Below are positions 7,911 to 17,426 of a stretch of DNA of 37,090 bases, piece by piece; positions within the stretch are counted from its first letter, which is position 1; every line of letters starts with the position of its first letter. The notes under the pieces were generated by a model. The model saw nothing but the letters and a program-made list of their open reading frames with translations. It was not told where the DNA came from and did not search any database. The stretch comes from Prochlorococcus sp. AG-355-A09 (GTDB taxonomy: Bacteria; Cyanobacteriota; Cyanobacteriia; PCC-6307; Cyanobiaceae), in NCBI GenBank assembly GCA_003280995.1, contig QCDG01000015.1:1-37090 (forward strand), given 5' to 3'. A program made the translations under genes and the position numbers.

Positions 7911-10367
7911 GTGACTATTAGCGGGAATAATAATAAAATAATTAAAGATTGGATAAGACCTCTTCAAAAATCTCTTACTATAGAAACTGAAAATAAATTT
8001 ATTAACACTTTAGGAAGAGAAAAATATTTTAATGTTTATTTGCATGAATCACTAAAAAAACTAGATAATCTAAATCTCTCAGTCGAATATTTAAGGATAT
8101 TTGATGAATTTTCTAAAAAATATAATGAATATAATAAATTAGATGAAAATCAAAGAAAAAGGTTAGTTATAGATACAAGAAAAAATCTTTATAAACTAGG
8201 TAAAACCACAGAAATAGGGAGTTCTAATAATATTTCTAATAATGTTTTTCTGAGTAAACCTGATGCAAGTTTGTCTATTGATTCAGATATTTCATTAATA
8301 AAAAATGTTGGAAAAGTTTATAAAAATAAGCTTAATGAATTAGGGATATTTCATATAAAAGATCTAATTAATTATTTCCCAAGAACATATCTAGACTATA
8401 CGAATAGAGTCAAGATAATAAATTTAAAACCAGATAATTTATACACGTGCATTGCAAACGTTAAAAGGTTTTATATTCATAAGAGTAAAAAAAATTGTAA
8501 TTTATCAATAATGAATATTGTTGTTTTTGATGAAACGTCTTCAATAAAGGTTACAAAATTTTTTTTAGGAAGAAGATTTAGATCTTACTCCTTCTTCACA
8601 TCTCAAAAATCTTTGTATACTTCTGGAACTAAATTAGCAATTTCCGGTAAGGTTAAATTGACAGAGTATGGCAAAACTTTTGTAGATCCGCAGATTGAAA
8701 TTCTTAAGGACAACAATGATAATTTTAATTTCTCAGGCAAAATATTACCCTTATATTCATTAGGTGAAGCATTATCAAATATGAGTTTTATAAAACTTAT
8801 GAAAAAGGGACTAATTTATGCAAAGCAATATCCAGAAATTTTAAATAAAAAGCAACTTGATTCATTATCTTTGTTATCAAAAGGAGAGTCGTTGATTAAT
8901 ATTCATTTTCCACCAACTCAACAGGCACTTATTGAGTCAAAAAAACGTTTGGTTTTTGATGAGTTATTCCTACTTCAAATAAAGTTCCTACTTAGAAAAA
9001 GAAAGACGAAAAAAAATGTAAATCCCCTACAATTACCTCAAAAGAAATCTTTATTAAAAGAATTTTTAAATACTTTTCCTTTTGAATTAACAAAATCTCA
9101 AGAAAACGTTTTAAATGAAATTAAGAATGATTTATCTAATCCTGTACCAATGTCTAGATTGCTTCAGGGAGATGTGGGAAGCGGTAAAACTATAATTGCA
9201 ATAGCGTCTCTTTTGCTCGTAATTGAAAAAAACCTGCAAGGTGCATTTATGGTCCCAACTGAGGTATTGGCAGAACAGCATTATAAAAATTTATTAAAAT
9301 ATTTGAACCCCCTTTTCGTTTCTGTTGAACTACTTACTGGGAATACTCCTCAAAAAAAGAGAAAAGAAATTTTCTCTAATTTGAACAATGGATTAGTTGA
9401 TATCCTCGTAGGTACTCATGCATTATTTGAGGATAAAGTCATCTTTAATGCATTAGGCATGGTGGTAATTGATGAACAACATAGATTTGGAGTTACTCAA
9501 AGAAATAGATTACTAAATAAAGGAGAAAATACTAACTTGTTATCAATGACAGCAACTCCAATTCCAAGAACTCTTGCGCTTTCTATTTATGGTGATTTAG
9601 ATGTGAGTCAAATTACAGAACTACCTCCTGGGAGAGTTCCAATAACAACAAAAATAATTTCAGAAGACGATTTAACTAACTTGTTCAAGATTGTTGAAGA
9701 TGAGATCAATAAGGGAAAACAAGCTTATGTTATTTTGCCACTTATAGAAGATTCAGAAAAAATGAATTTAAGCTCCGCAAAGAAAACATTCAAATATTTA
9801 TCAGAAGAGGTCTTTTTTAATAAAAAAGTTGGATTATTACATGGCAAATTAAGTTCACAAGAAAAGAATGAAGTAATTAATTCTTTTTTAAAGAATGAAA
9901 TTAATATTTTGGTTTCAACCACAGTAATTGAGGTTGGTATTGATGTCCCTAACGCCACAATTATGATTATTTATAATTCGGATAGATTTGGATTGTCCCA
10001 GCTACATCAATTAAGGGGGAGAGTTGGTAGAGGATCTACCAAATCTTTTTGTTATCTGGTAACCCCCGATAAAAATGGATTAGAAAATAAACGACTTTGT
10101 GTTTTGCAAAAATCTAATGATGGCTTTTATATTGCTGAAAAAGACTTGGAGCTTAGAGGTCCAGGTCAGATTTTAGGATATAGACAATCTGGATTGCCTG
10201 ATTTTGTACTGGACAATTTACCTAATAATAAATTTCTTATTGATAAGGCTCGTGAAGAGGCTATTAAGATTGTTAGTGATGATCCTGATTTTAAAGAAAA
10301 TATTGTTTTAAGGAAAATACTTATTGATAATTCTGATAATAAATTTATTCATGATTTCTTAAATTGA
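7911..10367 (+). CDS. recG: ATP-dependent DNA helicase RecG
   Basis: Branch-migrating helicase that reverses stalled forks and processes Holliday junctions. The length of 818 aa exceeds the 693 aa of Escherichia coli because of an N-terminal extension of about 120 residues, seen in cyanobacterial and plant RecG. The wedge/OB-like domain follows from about residue 125 (SLIKNVGKVYKNKLNELGI). Walker A GDVGSGKT is at 420-427, DEQH at 521-524, motif III SMTATPIPRTLA at 545-556, and the motif VI region is HQLRGRVGRG. The RecG C-terminal block (EKDLELRGPGQILGYRQSG) is present. The start is GTG at 7911, 22 bp after the preceding gene. All helicase motifs are intact. Confidence 0.97.
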   Translation: MTISGNNNKIIKDWIRPLQKSLTIETENKFINTLGREKYFNVYLHESLKKLDNLNLSVEYLRIFDEFSKKYNEYNKLDENQRKRLVIDTRKNLYKLGKTTEIGSSNNISNNVFLSKPDASLSIDSDISLIKNVGKVYKNKLNELGIFHIKDLINYFPRTYLDYTNRVKIINLKPDNLYTCIANVKRFYIHKSKKNCNLSIMNIVVFDETSSIKVTKFFLGRRFRSYSFFTSQKSLYTSGTKLAISGKVKLTEYGKTFVDPQIEILKDNNDNFNFSGKILPLYSLGEALSNMSFIKLMKKGLIYAKQYPEILNKKQLDSLSLLSKGESLINIHFPPTQQALIESKKRLVFDELFLLQIKFLLRKRKTKKNVNPLQLPQKKSLLKEFLNTFPFELTKSQENVLNEIKNDLSNPVPMSRLLQGDVGSGKTIIAIASLLLVIEKNLQGAFMVPTEVLAEQHYKNLLKYLNPLFVSVELLTGNTPQKKRKEIFSNLNNGLVDILVGTHALFEDKVIFNALGMVVIDEQHRFGVTQRNRLLNKGENTNLLSMTATPIPRTLALSIYGDLDVSQITELPPGRVPITTKIISEDDLTNLFKIVEDEINKGKQAYVILPLIEDSEKMNLSSAKKTFKYLSEEVFFNKKVGLLHGKLSSQEKNEVINSFLKNEINILVSTTVIEVGIDVPNATIMIIYNSDRFGLSQLHQLRGRVGRGSTKSFCYLVTPDKNGLENKRLCVLQKSNDGFYIAEKDLELRGPGQILGYRQSGLPDFVLDNLPNNKFLIDKAREEAIKIVSDDPDFKENIVLRKILIDNSDNKFIHDFLN

Positions 10368-10407
10368 AAACTATCATTGTAATTTTTGATATTTATGCCA
10401 CTATAAA

Positions 10408-10428
10408 TCAATTGCAAATTTCAATTGA
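10408..10428 (+). repeat. Inverted repeat covering the VanX-like start codon
   Basis: TCAATTG at 10408-10414 is the exact reverse complement of CAATTGA at 10422-10428, with a seven-base loop. The TTG start codon of the dipeptidase (10425-10427) is in the second arm. It could reduce initiation or be an AT-rich coincidence; seven pairs is modest. Confidence 0.4.
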
Positions 10429-11108
10429 AAGTTTGGAATAAAATACCAATTAAAGATAATGGAGATAAATTAATAGCTATACCTAGCTGCCTAAAGTTTT
10501 TAGATCCCCATCCTTACTTTCATTTAGGAGCACCTTACAAAGATAAAACTTCTATTTGGAAATTAAGAGAGGAGGTTGTAAATAGATTAGTAAAAGTAAA
10601 TGATTATTTGATATCAAAGAGTAGTTTTAACCTTTTGATTTATGACAGTTGGCGACCTTTAGAAGTCCAAGAATTTATGTTTAAAAGAGCATTCTTATTG
10701 GAGTGTGAAAAATCCGATATTGATACTTCTTTTGAAAACATAAAATCTTATTCATCCATTTTAAAAAAAGTTGAAAAATTTTGGGCATATCCTTCTTATG
10801 ACACTAGGTGTCCTCCCCCTCATTCAACTGGGGGCGCATTGGATGTTTGTTTATCAGATAAAGAAGGAAATCTTGTTGAAATGGGTAGCATGGTTGATCA
10901 AATGGATGAGACCTCAAATCCTTATTTTTATGCATACATGAAGAATGAAGAAGCAATTATTTGGAATAGTAGAAGAAATTTATTAAGGGAAATTATGACT
11001 AAATTCGGATTTGCTCAACATCCTAATGAATGGTGGCATTTTAGTTATGGTGATCAATTATGGGCTTGGAAAAATAAAAAAGCAAATGCCCTTTATGGAA
11101 AAATTTAA
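10425..11108 (+). CDS. VanX-like D-alanyl-D-alanine dipeptidase (peptidase M15D)
   Basis: Zinc dipeptidase of the VanX/DdpX family, 227 aa. Zinc ligands correspond to His133 (PPHSTGGALD), Asp140 and His205; the catalytic base is Glu202 in EWWHF; Arg77 in DSWRPLE matches VanX Arg71. The active site is complete. The N-terminus VWNKIPIKDNGDKL also matches family members, which supports the TTG start at 10425 although an ATG is absent. No signal peptide is seen, so it is probably cytoplasmic, hydrolysing D-Ala-D-Ala for peptidoglycan recycling rather than resistance; no vanH or vanA ligase is nearby. It converges with sir across a 3-bp gap. The start codon lies in an inverted repeat. Confidence 0.9.
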   Translation: MKVWNKIPIKDNGDKLIAIPSCLKFLDPHPYFHLGAPYKDKTSIWKLREEVVNRLVKVNDYLISKSSFNLLIYDSWRPLEVQEFMFKRAFLLECEKSDIDTSFENIKSYSSILKKVEKFWAYPSYDTRCPPPHSTGGALDVCLSDKEGNLVEMGSMVDQMDETSNPYFYAYMKNEEAIIWNSRRNLLREIMTKFGFAQHPNEWWHFSYGDQLWAWKNKKANALYGKI

Positions 11109-11111
11109 ATT

Positions 11112-12899
11112 CTATGGATTTTTATTAAGTAAATTCAATATATAATTTTCATCTTGAGTATTTATAAAATCCCCGAAATCCAAATCCAAATTACTCTTCC
11201 AATTATCAAATAATGGTTGAAGAGTTTTTTCTAAATCGTTAAGTTCCATTCTTTGTAAAAATGGTTTAGCAAGCCTCTGTAGGTTTTTACTTCCTCCCAA
11301 CCATAATTGGTATTTGTTTTGACCACTTCCAACCAGTGCTAATTCGGCCATATAAGGCCTAGTACATCCATTCGGACATCCTGTCATTCTGAATAATATT
11401 GTCTTTTGTATTTTTAGATCTAATAGTAAATTTTCAATCCTTTTTAATACATCAGGTAATATTCTTTCAGCTTCAGTCATTGCAAGGCCACAAAGTGGTA
11501 AAGCAGGACAAGCTAAAGCGTGTCTTTGTATCTCATTAATGTTTTCTAAATTTTCGTATCCAATTTTTGATAGAGATTTTTGAATTTCACCTTTGTTTTT
11601 ATTGGCGATATTACAAAGTAAAATATCTTGATTAGGTGTGAGTCTTAAATCTAAATTATATTTTTTAACAATAGTTGTGATGGTATTCTTCTTCTCTCCA
11701 GATAATCTCCCTGACAATAATGGTAAACCTACGAAATAGGAAGTTTTATTTTGTTTATGCCAACCAAGGTAATCAATAAGAACCTTATCAGGTTCTTTTC
11801 TGATTTTTTTAATTTCTTTTTTGAAATACTTATCAGAAAGTATCTTTTTGAACCATTTAATACCTTTTCTATGAAGAAGATATTTCATTCTAGAATTTTT
11901 TCTTGATTTCCTATCACCATAATCTCTTTGAATAGCCACAATACTTTGTATTAATTCATAAACATCAGGTTCTTCAACATATCCAAGTGGATCTGCAATT
12001 CTGGCAAAGGTCTCTTCATTATTATGTGTGCGACCCATACCACCTCCAACATAGAAGTTGCACCCTTCTAAGTTTCCATTTTTAGAAGTAAAGGCAACTA
12101 TTCCTATGTCATTGGTAAGAAGATCAACAGAATTGTCACCAGGAACTGTGACGGCACATTTGAATTTTCTCGGTAAATAAGTTGAACCATAAAGAGGCTC
12201 ATCTTTTATCCCACTAAAAACATTATCTTTGAATTGGAGCTTCCTAATTGCTTGAATATCTTTGTCGGGCTTTATGGTGTACTCTAAATCTCCATCAGCC
12301 CAAAGCTCTAAAAAAGTGCCTTGGCCAGCCATTGGGGTGAGAAGATCTGCAACTTTTTTTGCCAATGCTCTTGCAATGTTATAGTCTGGCGAATCAAATG
12401 GAGCCGCAGGGGCCATAACGTTTCTATTAATGTCTCCACATGCAGCTAATGTGGAACCCATTGAATTTACTATTGTTTTAATTACTTCCTTTAAGTTCTC
12501 CTTTCTGATTCCGTGCATTTGAAAGGCTTGTCTTGTAGTGGCCCTAAGTGTTCCATTACCTAGTTTGTCAGATAATTCATCTAATGCTAAAAATAATTTC
12601 CCAGGGACTTCACCTCCTGGGTTTCTTAACCTAAGCATCATTTGCCAATCTTTACTTTTGCCAGGCCTTCTATTTTCCCTGTTATCTTGTTGATAACTAC
12701 CGTGAAATTTTAATAACTGAACTGCATCATTAGTAAAATGATCACTTTCATTGACTAACTCTGTAGCAAGTGGTTCTTTAAGAAATTGGCTAGTTTTTTT
12801 GAAATTTTCAAATTTAGAGACTTCTAGTCCATTTGCTAAACAAACGGTCTCTTCCTTTGCAGAATCTTTTTTCTTTTTTACTTTCTCAACCTTGATCAA
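11112..12899 (-). CDS. sir: Ferredoxin-dependent assimilatory sulfite reductase
   Basis: Six-electron reduction of sulfite to sulfide with electrons from ferredoxin; siroheme plus a [4Fe-4S] cluster. The four cluster cysteines are Cys464 and Cys470 (CPALPLC) and Cys508 and Cys512 (CPNGC), in the classical CX5C-CX3C spacing. The two ferredoxin-like repeats are visible, for example LRATTRQAFQMHG at about 118-130 and LDLRLTPNQDILLCNI at about 416-431. Length of 595 aa fits plant/cyanobacterial SiR. The TTG start at 12899 is the only candidate giving the full N-terminus; the first 15 residues are very Lys-rich. It is divergent from glyS over 87 bp, where the two promoters must lie. Confidence 0.95.
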   Translation of the reverse strand: MIKVEKVKKKKDSAKEETVCLANGLEVSKFENFKKTSQFLKEPLATELVNESDHFTNDAVQLLKFHGSYQQDNRENRRPGKSKDWQMMLRLRNPGGEVPGKLFLALDELSDKLGNGTLRATTRQAFQMHGIRKENLKEVIKTIVNSMGSTLAACGDINRNVMAPAAPFDSPDYNIARALAKKVADLLTPMAGQGTFLELWADGDLEYTIKPDKDIQAIRKLQFKDNVFSGIKDEPLYGSTYLPRKFKCAVTVPGDNSVDLLTNDIGIVAFTSKNGNLEGCNFYVGGGMGRTHNNEETFARIADPLGYVEEPDVYELIQSIVAIQRDYGDRKSRKNSRMKYLLHRKGIKWFKKILSDKYFKKEIKKIRKEPDKVLIDYLGWHKQNKTSYFVGLPLLSGRLSGEKKNTITTIVKKYNLDLRLTPNQDILLCNIANKNKGEIQKSLSKIGYENLENINEIQRHALACPALPLCGLAMTEAERILPDVLKRIENLLLDLKIQKTILFRMTGCPNGCTRPYMAELALVGSGQNKYQLWLGGSKNLQRLAKPFLQRMELNDLEKTLQPLFDNWKSNLDLDFGDFINTQDENYILNLLNKNP

Positions 12900-12986
12900 A
12901 GGACCAAAACATATCTCTTTTTATACATTAGCGAAAAGCTTATTTAACTGGTAGTAAATTATAGTAAGTGAAGTCATATTTTTTTC

Positions 12987-15149
12987 TTGTCTAAATATTT
13001 ACTTGAGATAGGAACAGAAGAGTTGCCCGCAAATTTTTCTCATGCTGTTCTAGAGCAATTTAAATCTCTAATAGAATTTGAATTGGATAAAAAGTTAATC
13101 AAATTCGAACATATAGTTGTTACCTCCACACCAAGGAGGATAGTTCTACTTCTCGAAGGTTTAGTTGATTATGCAGAAGATAAGATAATAGAAAGAAAAG
13201 GGCCTAAAGCAAATTCAGCTTATTTAAATGGATGTCCTACTAATGCTGCTTTAGGATTTGCTAATAGCTTAGGTATAGATGTAGATGAGCTAGAAATAAA
13301 AAAGACAGAAAAGGGTGATTTTGTATTTGGAAAAAAAATTGAGAAAGGACTATCAACAAAAATTTCTTTGTCTTCGATTATCCCAAAATTAGTAAAGAGT
13401 CTTCAAGGCCCTCGATTTATGAAGTGGGGGGCTGGGAACATGAAATTTTCAAGACCTATTAGGTGGATTGCCTCAATTTATAATGATGAAATTCTTGATT
13501 TTGAATTTGATGAATGTGATCCAAAGATTAAAATAAATAATAAAACAAAAAGTCATAGGCTAATCAATGAAGTTTTAGAACTTCAGAATCCGGATAATTT
13601 TTTTGAATTATTGAAACGAAATAGAGTAATAGCTATTCGAAAAGAAAGAAAAGAAAAAATTGAAAGTTTAATAAATCAGGCATCTAAATCTTTAAATTTG
13701 AAACCTGACCTTTCAGAAGGGTTATTAAATGAACTTACTGATTTGGTTGAATGGCCAGACTTAATTATTGGCAAATTTAGTGATGAATTTCTGGATCTTC
13801 CGGTTGAAGTTCTTTCAACAGTCATGAAAAGTCATCAGAGATACGTTCCTCTTTTATTGAAAAACAAAAGTTTTTCTAAACTAGATTTAAGCTCTGAAAA
13901 AAATATTAGTACAACTTTCTGCGTTATTTCAAATGGTCTTGAAGAATCAAATAATAATATTGCCAAAGGGAATGAGAAAGTTTTAAAGGCAAGGTTTTCA
14001 GATGCAAAGTTTTTCGTAGAAAGTGACAAAAAAGTTTCTTCAATCAAAAGAAATGAAAAGCTTAAATCTGTTTCATATTTGAAAGGACTTGGAAATATAT
14101 TTCAGAGGGTAGAGAGGATAGAGGAAGTTACTAAAAAAATTCTTAAATTTTTAAATGATAAGTCTTTAGAAGAAAAAAAGATAATAGAAGCTGCTAAATA
14201 CTGTAAAAACGACTTATGTAGTGAAATTGTTTTCGAATTCCCTGAGCTGCAAGGAATAATGGGTGGTAAATATCTTAAATATGAGGGATTTAGTGAGGAT
14301 GTTTGTTTGGCTGTCGCGGAACATTATTTACCTTCTTTTTATAAGGATGCTTTGCCCTCCACAAAATATGGTGCAATAGTTTCTATAGCAGATAAGGTCG
14401 AAACTTTAATTAGTATATTTATTTCTGGTAAGCGCCCCAGTGGATCATCTGATCCCTATGCTTTAAGAAGAAATTTGAATGGAGTGATTAAAATAATTTG
14501 GGATTATGAACTTGATTTGCCTTTAGATAAATTATTCAACGAACTTATTGATTTTTGGAAAATCGTATTTCCGAATTTCAACTTCTCAAGAGTAACAGTA
14601 TTTAATGATTTAAATGAATTTTTAGTTCAAAGAATTGTTAGTCATCTAGAAGAAATATCACTAAGTAAAGAATTAATAAAGGCCGTTTGCTCTTCTGATG
14701 AATTATCTCAAAAAAGAGTATTGAATATTGTTGATCTAAAAAATAGAATCAAATCTATTATGAATTTTAACGAAAAGGAAAATTTTGTTGAAATCCAGAA
14801 GGTAATTACTAGAGTATGCAAATTAGCAAATAAAAGCGATATTTCAAGAGACGTTCTCTCAACAAGAGATAATGTAAACACAAAACTTTTTGAAAAAGAT
14901 TGTGAATTCAAAGTTTTTGAATTTATTGGAGAATTAGAAAAACTTTTTTCAGAAGGTTATTGCAATTATTTGGAACTTCTTAATTTGTTTGAGATTAATG
15001 TGAACACTATCGAGGATTTATTTGATAGTGAAAAGGGAGTCCTAATAATGTCAGAGGATTTAAAAATAAGAAATAATAGACTCTATTTGTTGAGCTTAAT
15101 TAGAAATTATTCTCTAAAAATTGCTGACTTTACACTTTTGAACTCTTAA
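12987..15149 (+). CDS. glyS: Glycyl-tRNA synthetase beta subunit
   Basis: Large subunit of the bacterial alpha2beta2 glycyl-tRNA synthetase, which charges tRNA-Gly; 720 aa, normal length. The N-terminus LLEIGTEELPA (residues 5-15) is diagnostic. GPRFMKWGAGNMKFSRPIRW, LKARFSDAKFF, and SGKRPSGSSDPYALRR in the HD-like domain follow in the expected order. The C-terminal region contains the anticodon-binding-like helical domain. The alpha subunit (glyQ) is not in this window. Starts at TTG 12987. Its 3' end overlaps the 3' end of the convergent chlP by 20 bp. Confidence 0.96.
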   Translation: MSKYLLEIGTEELPANFSHAVLEQFKSLIEFELDKKLIKFEHIVVTSTPRRIVLLLEGLVDYAEDKIIERKGPKANSAYLNGCPTNAALGFANSLGIDVDELEIKKTEKGDFVFGKKIEKGLSTKISLSSIIPKLVKSLQGPRFMKWGAGNMKFSRPIRWIASIYNDEILDFEFDECDPKIKINNKTKSHRLINEVLELQNPDNFFELLKRNRVIAIRKERKEKIESLINQASKSLNLKPDLSEGLLNELTDLVEWPDLIIGKFSDEFLDLPVEVLSTVMKSHQRYVPLLLKNKSFSKLDLSSEKNISTTFCVISNGLEESNNNIAKGNEKVLKARFSDAKFFVESDKKVSSIKRNEKLKSVSYLKGLGNIFQRVERIEEVTKKILKFLNDKSLEEKKIIEAAKYCKNDLCSEIVFEFPELQGIMGGKYLKYEGFSEDVCLAVAEHYLPSFYKDALPSTKYGAIVSIADKVETLISIFISGKRPSGSSDPYALRRNLNGVIKIIWDYELDLPLDKLFNELIDFWKIVFPNFNFSRVTVFNDLNEFLVQRIVSHLEEISLSKELIKAVCSSDELSQKRVLNIVDLKNRIKSIMNFNEKENFVEIQKVITRVCKLANKSDISRDVLSTRDNVNTKLFEKDCEFKVFEFIGELEKLFSEGYCNYLELLNLFEINVNTIEDLFDSEKGVLIMSEDLKIRNNRLYLLSLIRNYSLKIADFTLLNS

Positions 15150-16470
15150 CTTTAATTCCTCCCTTTATTGAATAATTTTCTAGCATTTTTTCTACCTCTT
15201 TATTTTTCCTAACAGCACTATCAACGGGTTTATATTTTAGAGGCGCTAGGGCTTTCCCTCTTAAAATCGAACCAAGTGTAAGCATCGTAATTTTAAGTTG
15301 CTGTAATGGTTTCATAGAGACAACTCTTTTGTATAAGTAACTATCAAAAGTAAGCCTTTGAACATCCATGTCATCACACATCTCAACAAAGGCTTCTCTA
15401 GCAGAATCATTTCTGTAGAAAATATTTTGAAGGATTTCTAGCACCTTATAAGTTGTGCCATATTTTTTATCCCATTTCTTAAGATAGTTTTTTAAATCTT
15501 TTTCTGATGGAATTACTTGACCATTTTTTGATGCTTCAACAATTTCTTCAGCACACATTCTTCCGCTTTTTGCAGCAAAATAAATACCCTCTCCAGAACT
15601 TTTTGTAACATAACCAGCCGCATCACCAACCAATGCCATTCTCCCAACTACTCTTCTTGGCCTTGGATGCTCTGGAATAGGGTGAGCTTCTACCTTTATT
15701 ACTTCACCGTTTACAAGTCTTTTCTTTGCCCTATTTCTTACACCCTCTTGAAGTCCTTTAATTAATGACTGATTTTTTTGCATGGTTCCTGTGCCCACAG
15801 CAACATGATCATATTTAGGAAATACCCACCCATAAAAATCAGGAGAAACATCAGTTCCAACATACATTTCGGCAAGATCTTCGTAGTAACTCATTTCTTC
15901 TTTAGGCAATTTAATTCTTTCCTGAAATGCTATAGCAACTTTGTAATCACCCGCATCCATTGCTTTTGCGACTCTGCTATTGGCTCCATCAGCTCCGATC
16001 AAAAGGTCAACAGTAAGCTCTTTTAGTTCCCCTTTTTTATCTCCATTCGTAAAATCTGAGTAGGAAAGCTTATATGGTCCTTGATTATTATCGCCAGTAT
16101 CAATAGAAGTAACTAATCCATTTATTAATGTAGCACCAAGATCTGATGCTCTGTTGCGCATAAAGGCATCCATAACTTCTCTTCTACACATCCCAATAAA
16201 CTCATTATCACTTTTCCCATAAACTCTATCTAGACTTATATCTACTTCTCTATTTGATGGAGATATCATTCTCATATGCCTTACTTTTCTATCAATAATT
16301 GACTCAGGCAAATCAAATTCTTCGACCATGCATAGTGGAATTGCTCCTCCACATGGTTTCGCATTATCTAATTTTCTCTCGAAGAGCCAAGTTTTTATTC
16401 CAGCTTTAGCAAGTATTTCTGCTGCACATGAACCACTTGGACCTCCACCAATAACAGCTACCCTCAACAT
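15130..16470 (-). CDS. chlP: Geranylgeranyl reductase (chlorophyll phytyl-tail synthesis)
   Basis: FAD/NADPH-dependent reductase that saturates three double bonds of geranylgeranyl diphosphate or geranylgeranyl-chlorophyll to phytyl; needed for chlorophyll and tocopherol. 446 aa, as usual for ChlP. The N-terminal dinucleotide fold VIGGGPSGSCAAEILA is at residues 6-21. ERKLDNAKPCGGAIPLCMV, LIGADGANSRVAKAM, and GRMALVGDAAGYVTKSSGEG (the second FAD motif) are typical. ATG start at 16470. The gene is membrane-associated in function though no clear transmembrane helix is needed. It converges with glyS (20-bp overlap) and is divergent from the VanY-like gene over 113 bp. Confidence 0.96.
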   Translation of the reverse strand: MLRVAVIGGGPSGSCAAEILAKAGIKTWLFERKLDNAKPCGGAIPLCMVEEFDLPESIIDRKVRHMRMISPSNREVDISLDRVYGKSDNEFIGMCRREVMDAFMRNRASDLGATLINGLVTSIDTGDNNQGPYKLSYSDFTNGDKKGELKELTVDLLIGADGANSRVAKAMDAGDYKVAIAFQERIKLPKEEMSYYEDLAEMYVGTDVSPDFYGWVFPKYDHVAVGTGTMQKNQSLIKGLQEGVRNRAKKRLVNGEVIKVEAHPIPEHPRPRRVVGRMALVGDAAGYVTKSSGEGIYFAAKSGRMCAEEIVEASKNGQVIPSEKDLKNYLKKWDKKYGTTYKVLEILQNIFYRNDSAREAFVEMCDDMDVQRLTFDSYLYKRVVSMKPLQQLKITMLTLGSILRGKALAPLKYKPVDSAVRKNKEVEKMLENYSIKGGIKVKSSKV

Positions 16471-16583
16471 ATGAAAAAAAAATAATACTGTATATAAAAA
16501 CTACATCTTTTTTGCTTATAAAAGTGCATTTCTTAAAATAATAGTTAATATCGAAATATCTTTTCCAAATTCACTTCTAAATA

Positions 16584-17297
16584 TTGGAACTAAACAAAGA
16601 TATCGATCAATTTGATATACCACTTGCCAAAAGAATTTACCTAAATAATACAAATGCAACATTATTAAAAAAATTATTAATATTTTCTCCATTTCTTTTT
16701 CTTATTTTTTCTGTCACCGCATTGCGATTTATTAGAAATGTAGAATTAATTCCACTTAATAATCTCAAATTTCAGATTGAAAGAAATCATGATGCCAGAA
16801 TTCTAGGCCATCTTCCGTATAACGAAACTCCTAAAGAGAAACTAGTTTTAATTGAGCCTAATATTGAAGTTCATATGGATATGCGCGATTCTCTACTAAA
16901 GATGAGAGAAGAAGCCAAAAAGGATGGGATATATTTAGTCTTCTTGAGTGGTTATAGATCAATAAATTTGCAAAACGATATCTTTTATTCTTTAAAATCT
17001 ATTAGAAATCAAGAAGCGGCAGAAAGAGCTAGAGTTTCAGCTCCTCCAGGGTATTCTGAACATAGTACAGGTTTCGCAATCGATATTGGTGATGCTACTG
17101 AAAGAGAGACAGACTTTGAAACCGACTTCGAAAATACTGACGCCTTTAGATGGCTAATAAAAAATGCAGCTAAGTTTCACTTTAAGTTATCGTTCAACAA
17201 AGATAATAAGTATATAGATTACGAACCTTGGCATTGGAGATATGAGGGGTCAATTGAAGCATTAAAAGTTTTTGAAAGCTCAAATAGAAAATTATAA
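16584..17297 (+). CDS. VanY-like D,D-carboxypeptidase (peptidase M15B), membrane-anchored
   Basis: Peptidoglycan carboxypeptidase removing the terminal D-Ala; 237 aa. An N-terminal membrane segment at residues 30-46 (KLLIFSPFLFLIFSVTA) suggests a periplasm-facing anchored enzyme. The motifs are SGYRS at 122-126, SEHSTGFAIDIGD with zinc ligands His160 and Asp167, and EPWHWRYEG with catalytic Glu214 and zinc ligand His217. The active site is complete. Starts at TTG 16584. It is the second M15 peptidase within 7 kb; this one is exported while the VanX-like one appears cytoplasmic, so they could act in sequence on cell wall and released dipeptide. That is inference. Confidence 0.9.
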   Translation: MELNKDIDQFDIPLAKRIYLNNTNATLLKKLLIFSPFLFLIFSVTALRFIRNVELIPLNNLKFQIERNHDARILGHLPYNETPKEKLVLIEPNIEVHMDMRDSLLKMREEAKKDGIYLVFLSGYRSINLQNDIFYSLKSIRNQEAAERARVSAPPGYSEHSTGFAIDIGDATERETDFETDFENTDAFRWLIKNAAKFHFKLSFNKDNKYIDYEPWHWRYEGSIEALKVFESSNRKL

Positions 17298-17331
17298 ATC
17301 TAATTGATTAATTTATTTATTCAATTAGATT
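17297..17331 (+). repeat. AT-rich inverted repeat after the VanY-like gene
   Basis: Arms AATCTAATTGA (17297-17307) and TCAATTAGATT (17321-17331) are perfectly complementary over 11 bp with a 13-base loop. It begins at the last base of the stop codon. No T-run follows, so a canonical terminator is not supported; it may be a 3'-end stabilising hairpin or processing site. Confidence 0.45.
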
Positions 17332-17426
17332 ATATATTTCAAAGTCTTAAAGAGAAAATTCTCATAATAAGCATACTTTGAGTTAGCCTTAATAAAGTTA
17401 ATCTAATATTTATATAAATTCTATAA

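Noticed and set aside
9725..9958. Antisense open frame inside recG
   Set aside because: It lies opposite conserved helicase motifs, has no family-like sequence and reads as a shadow of the sense codons. The same applies to the other opposite-strand frames in this window.
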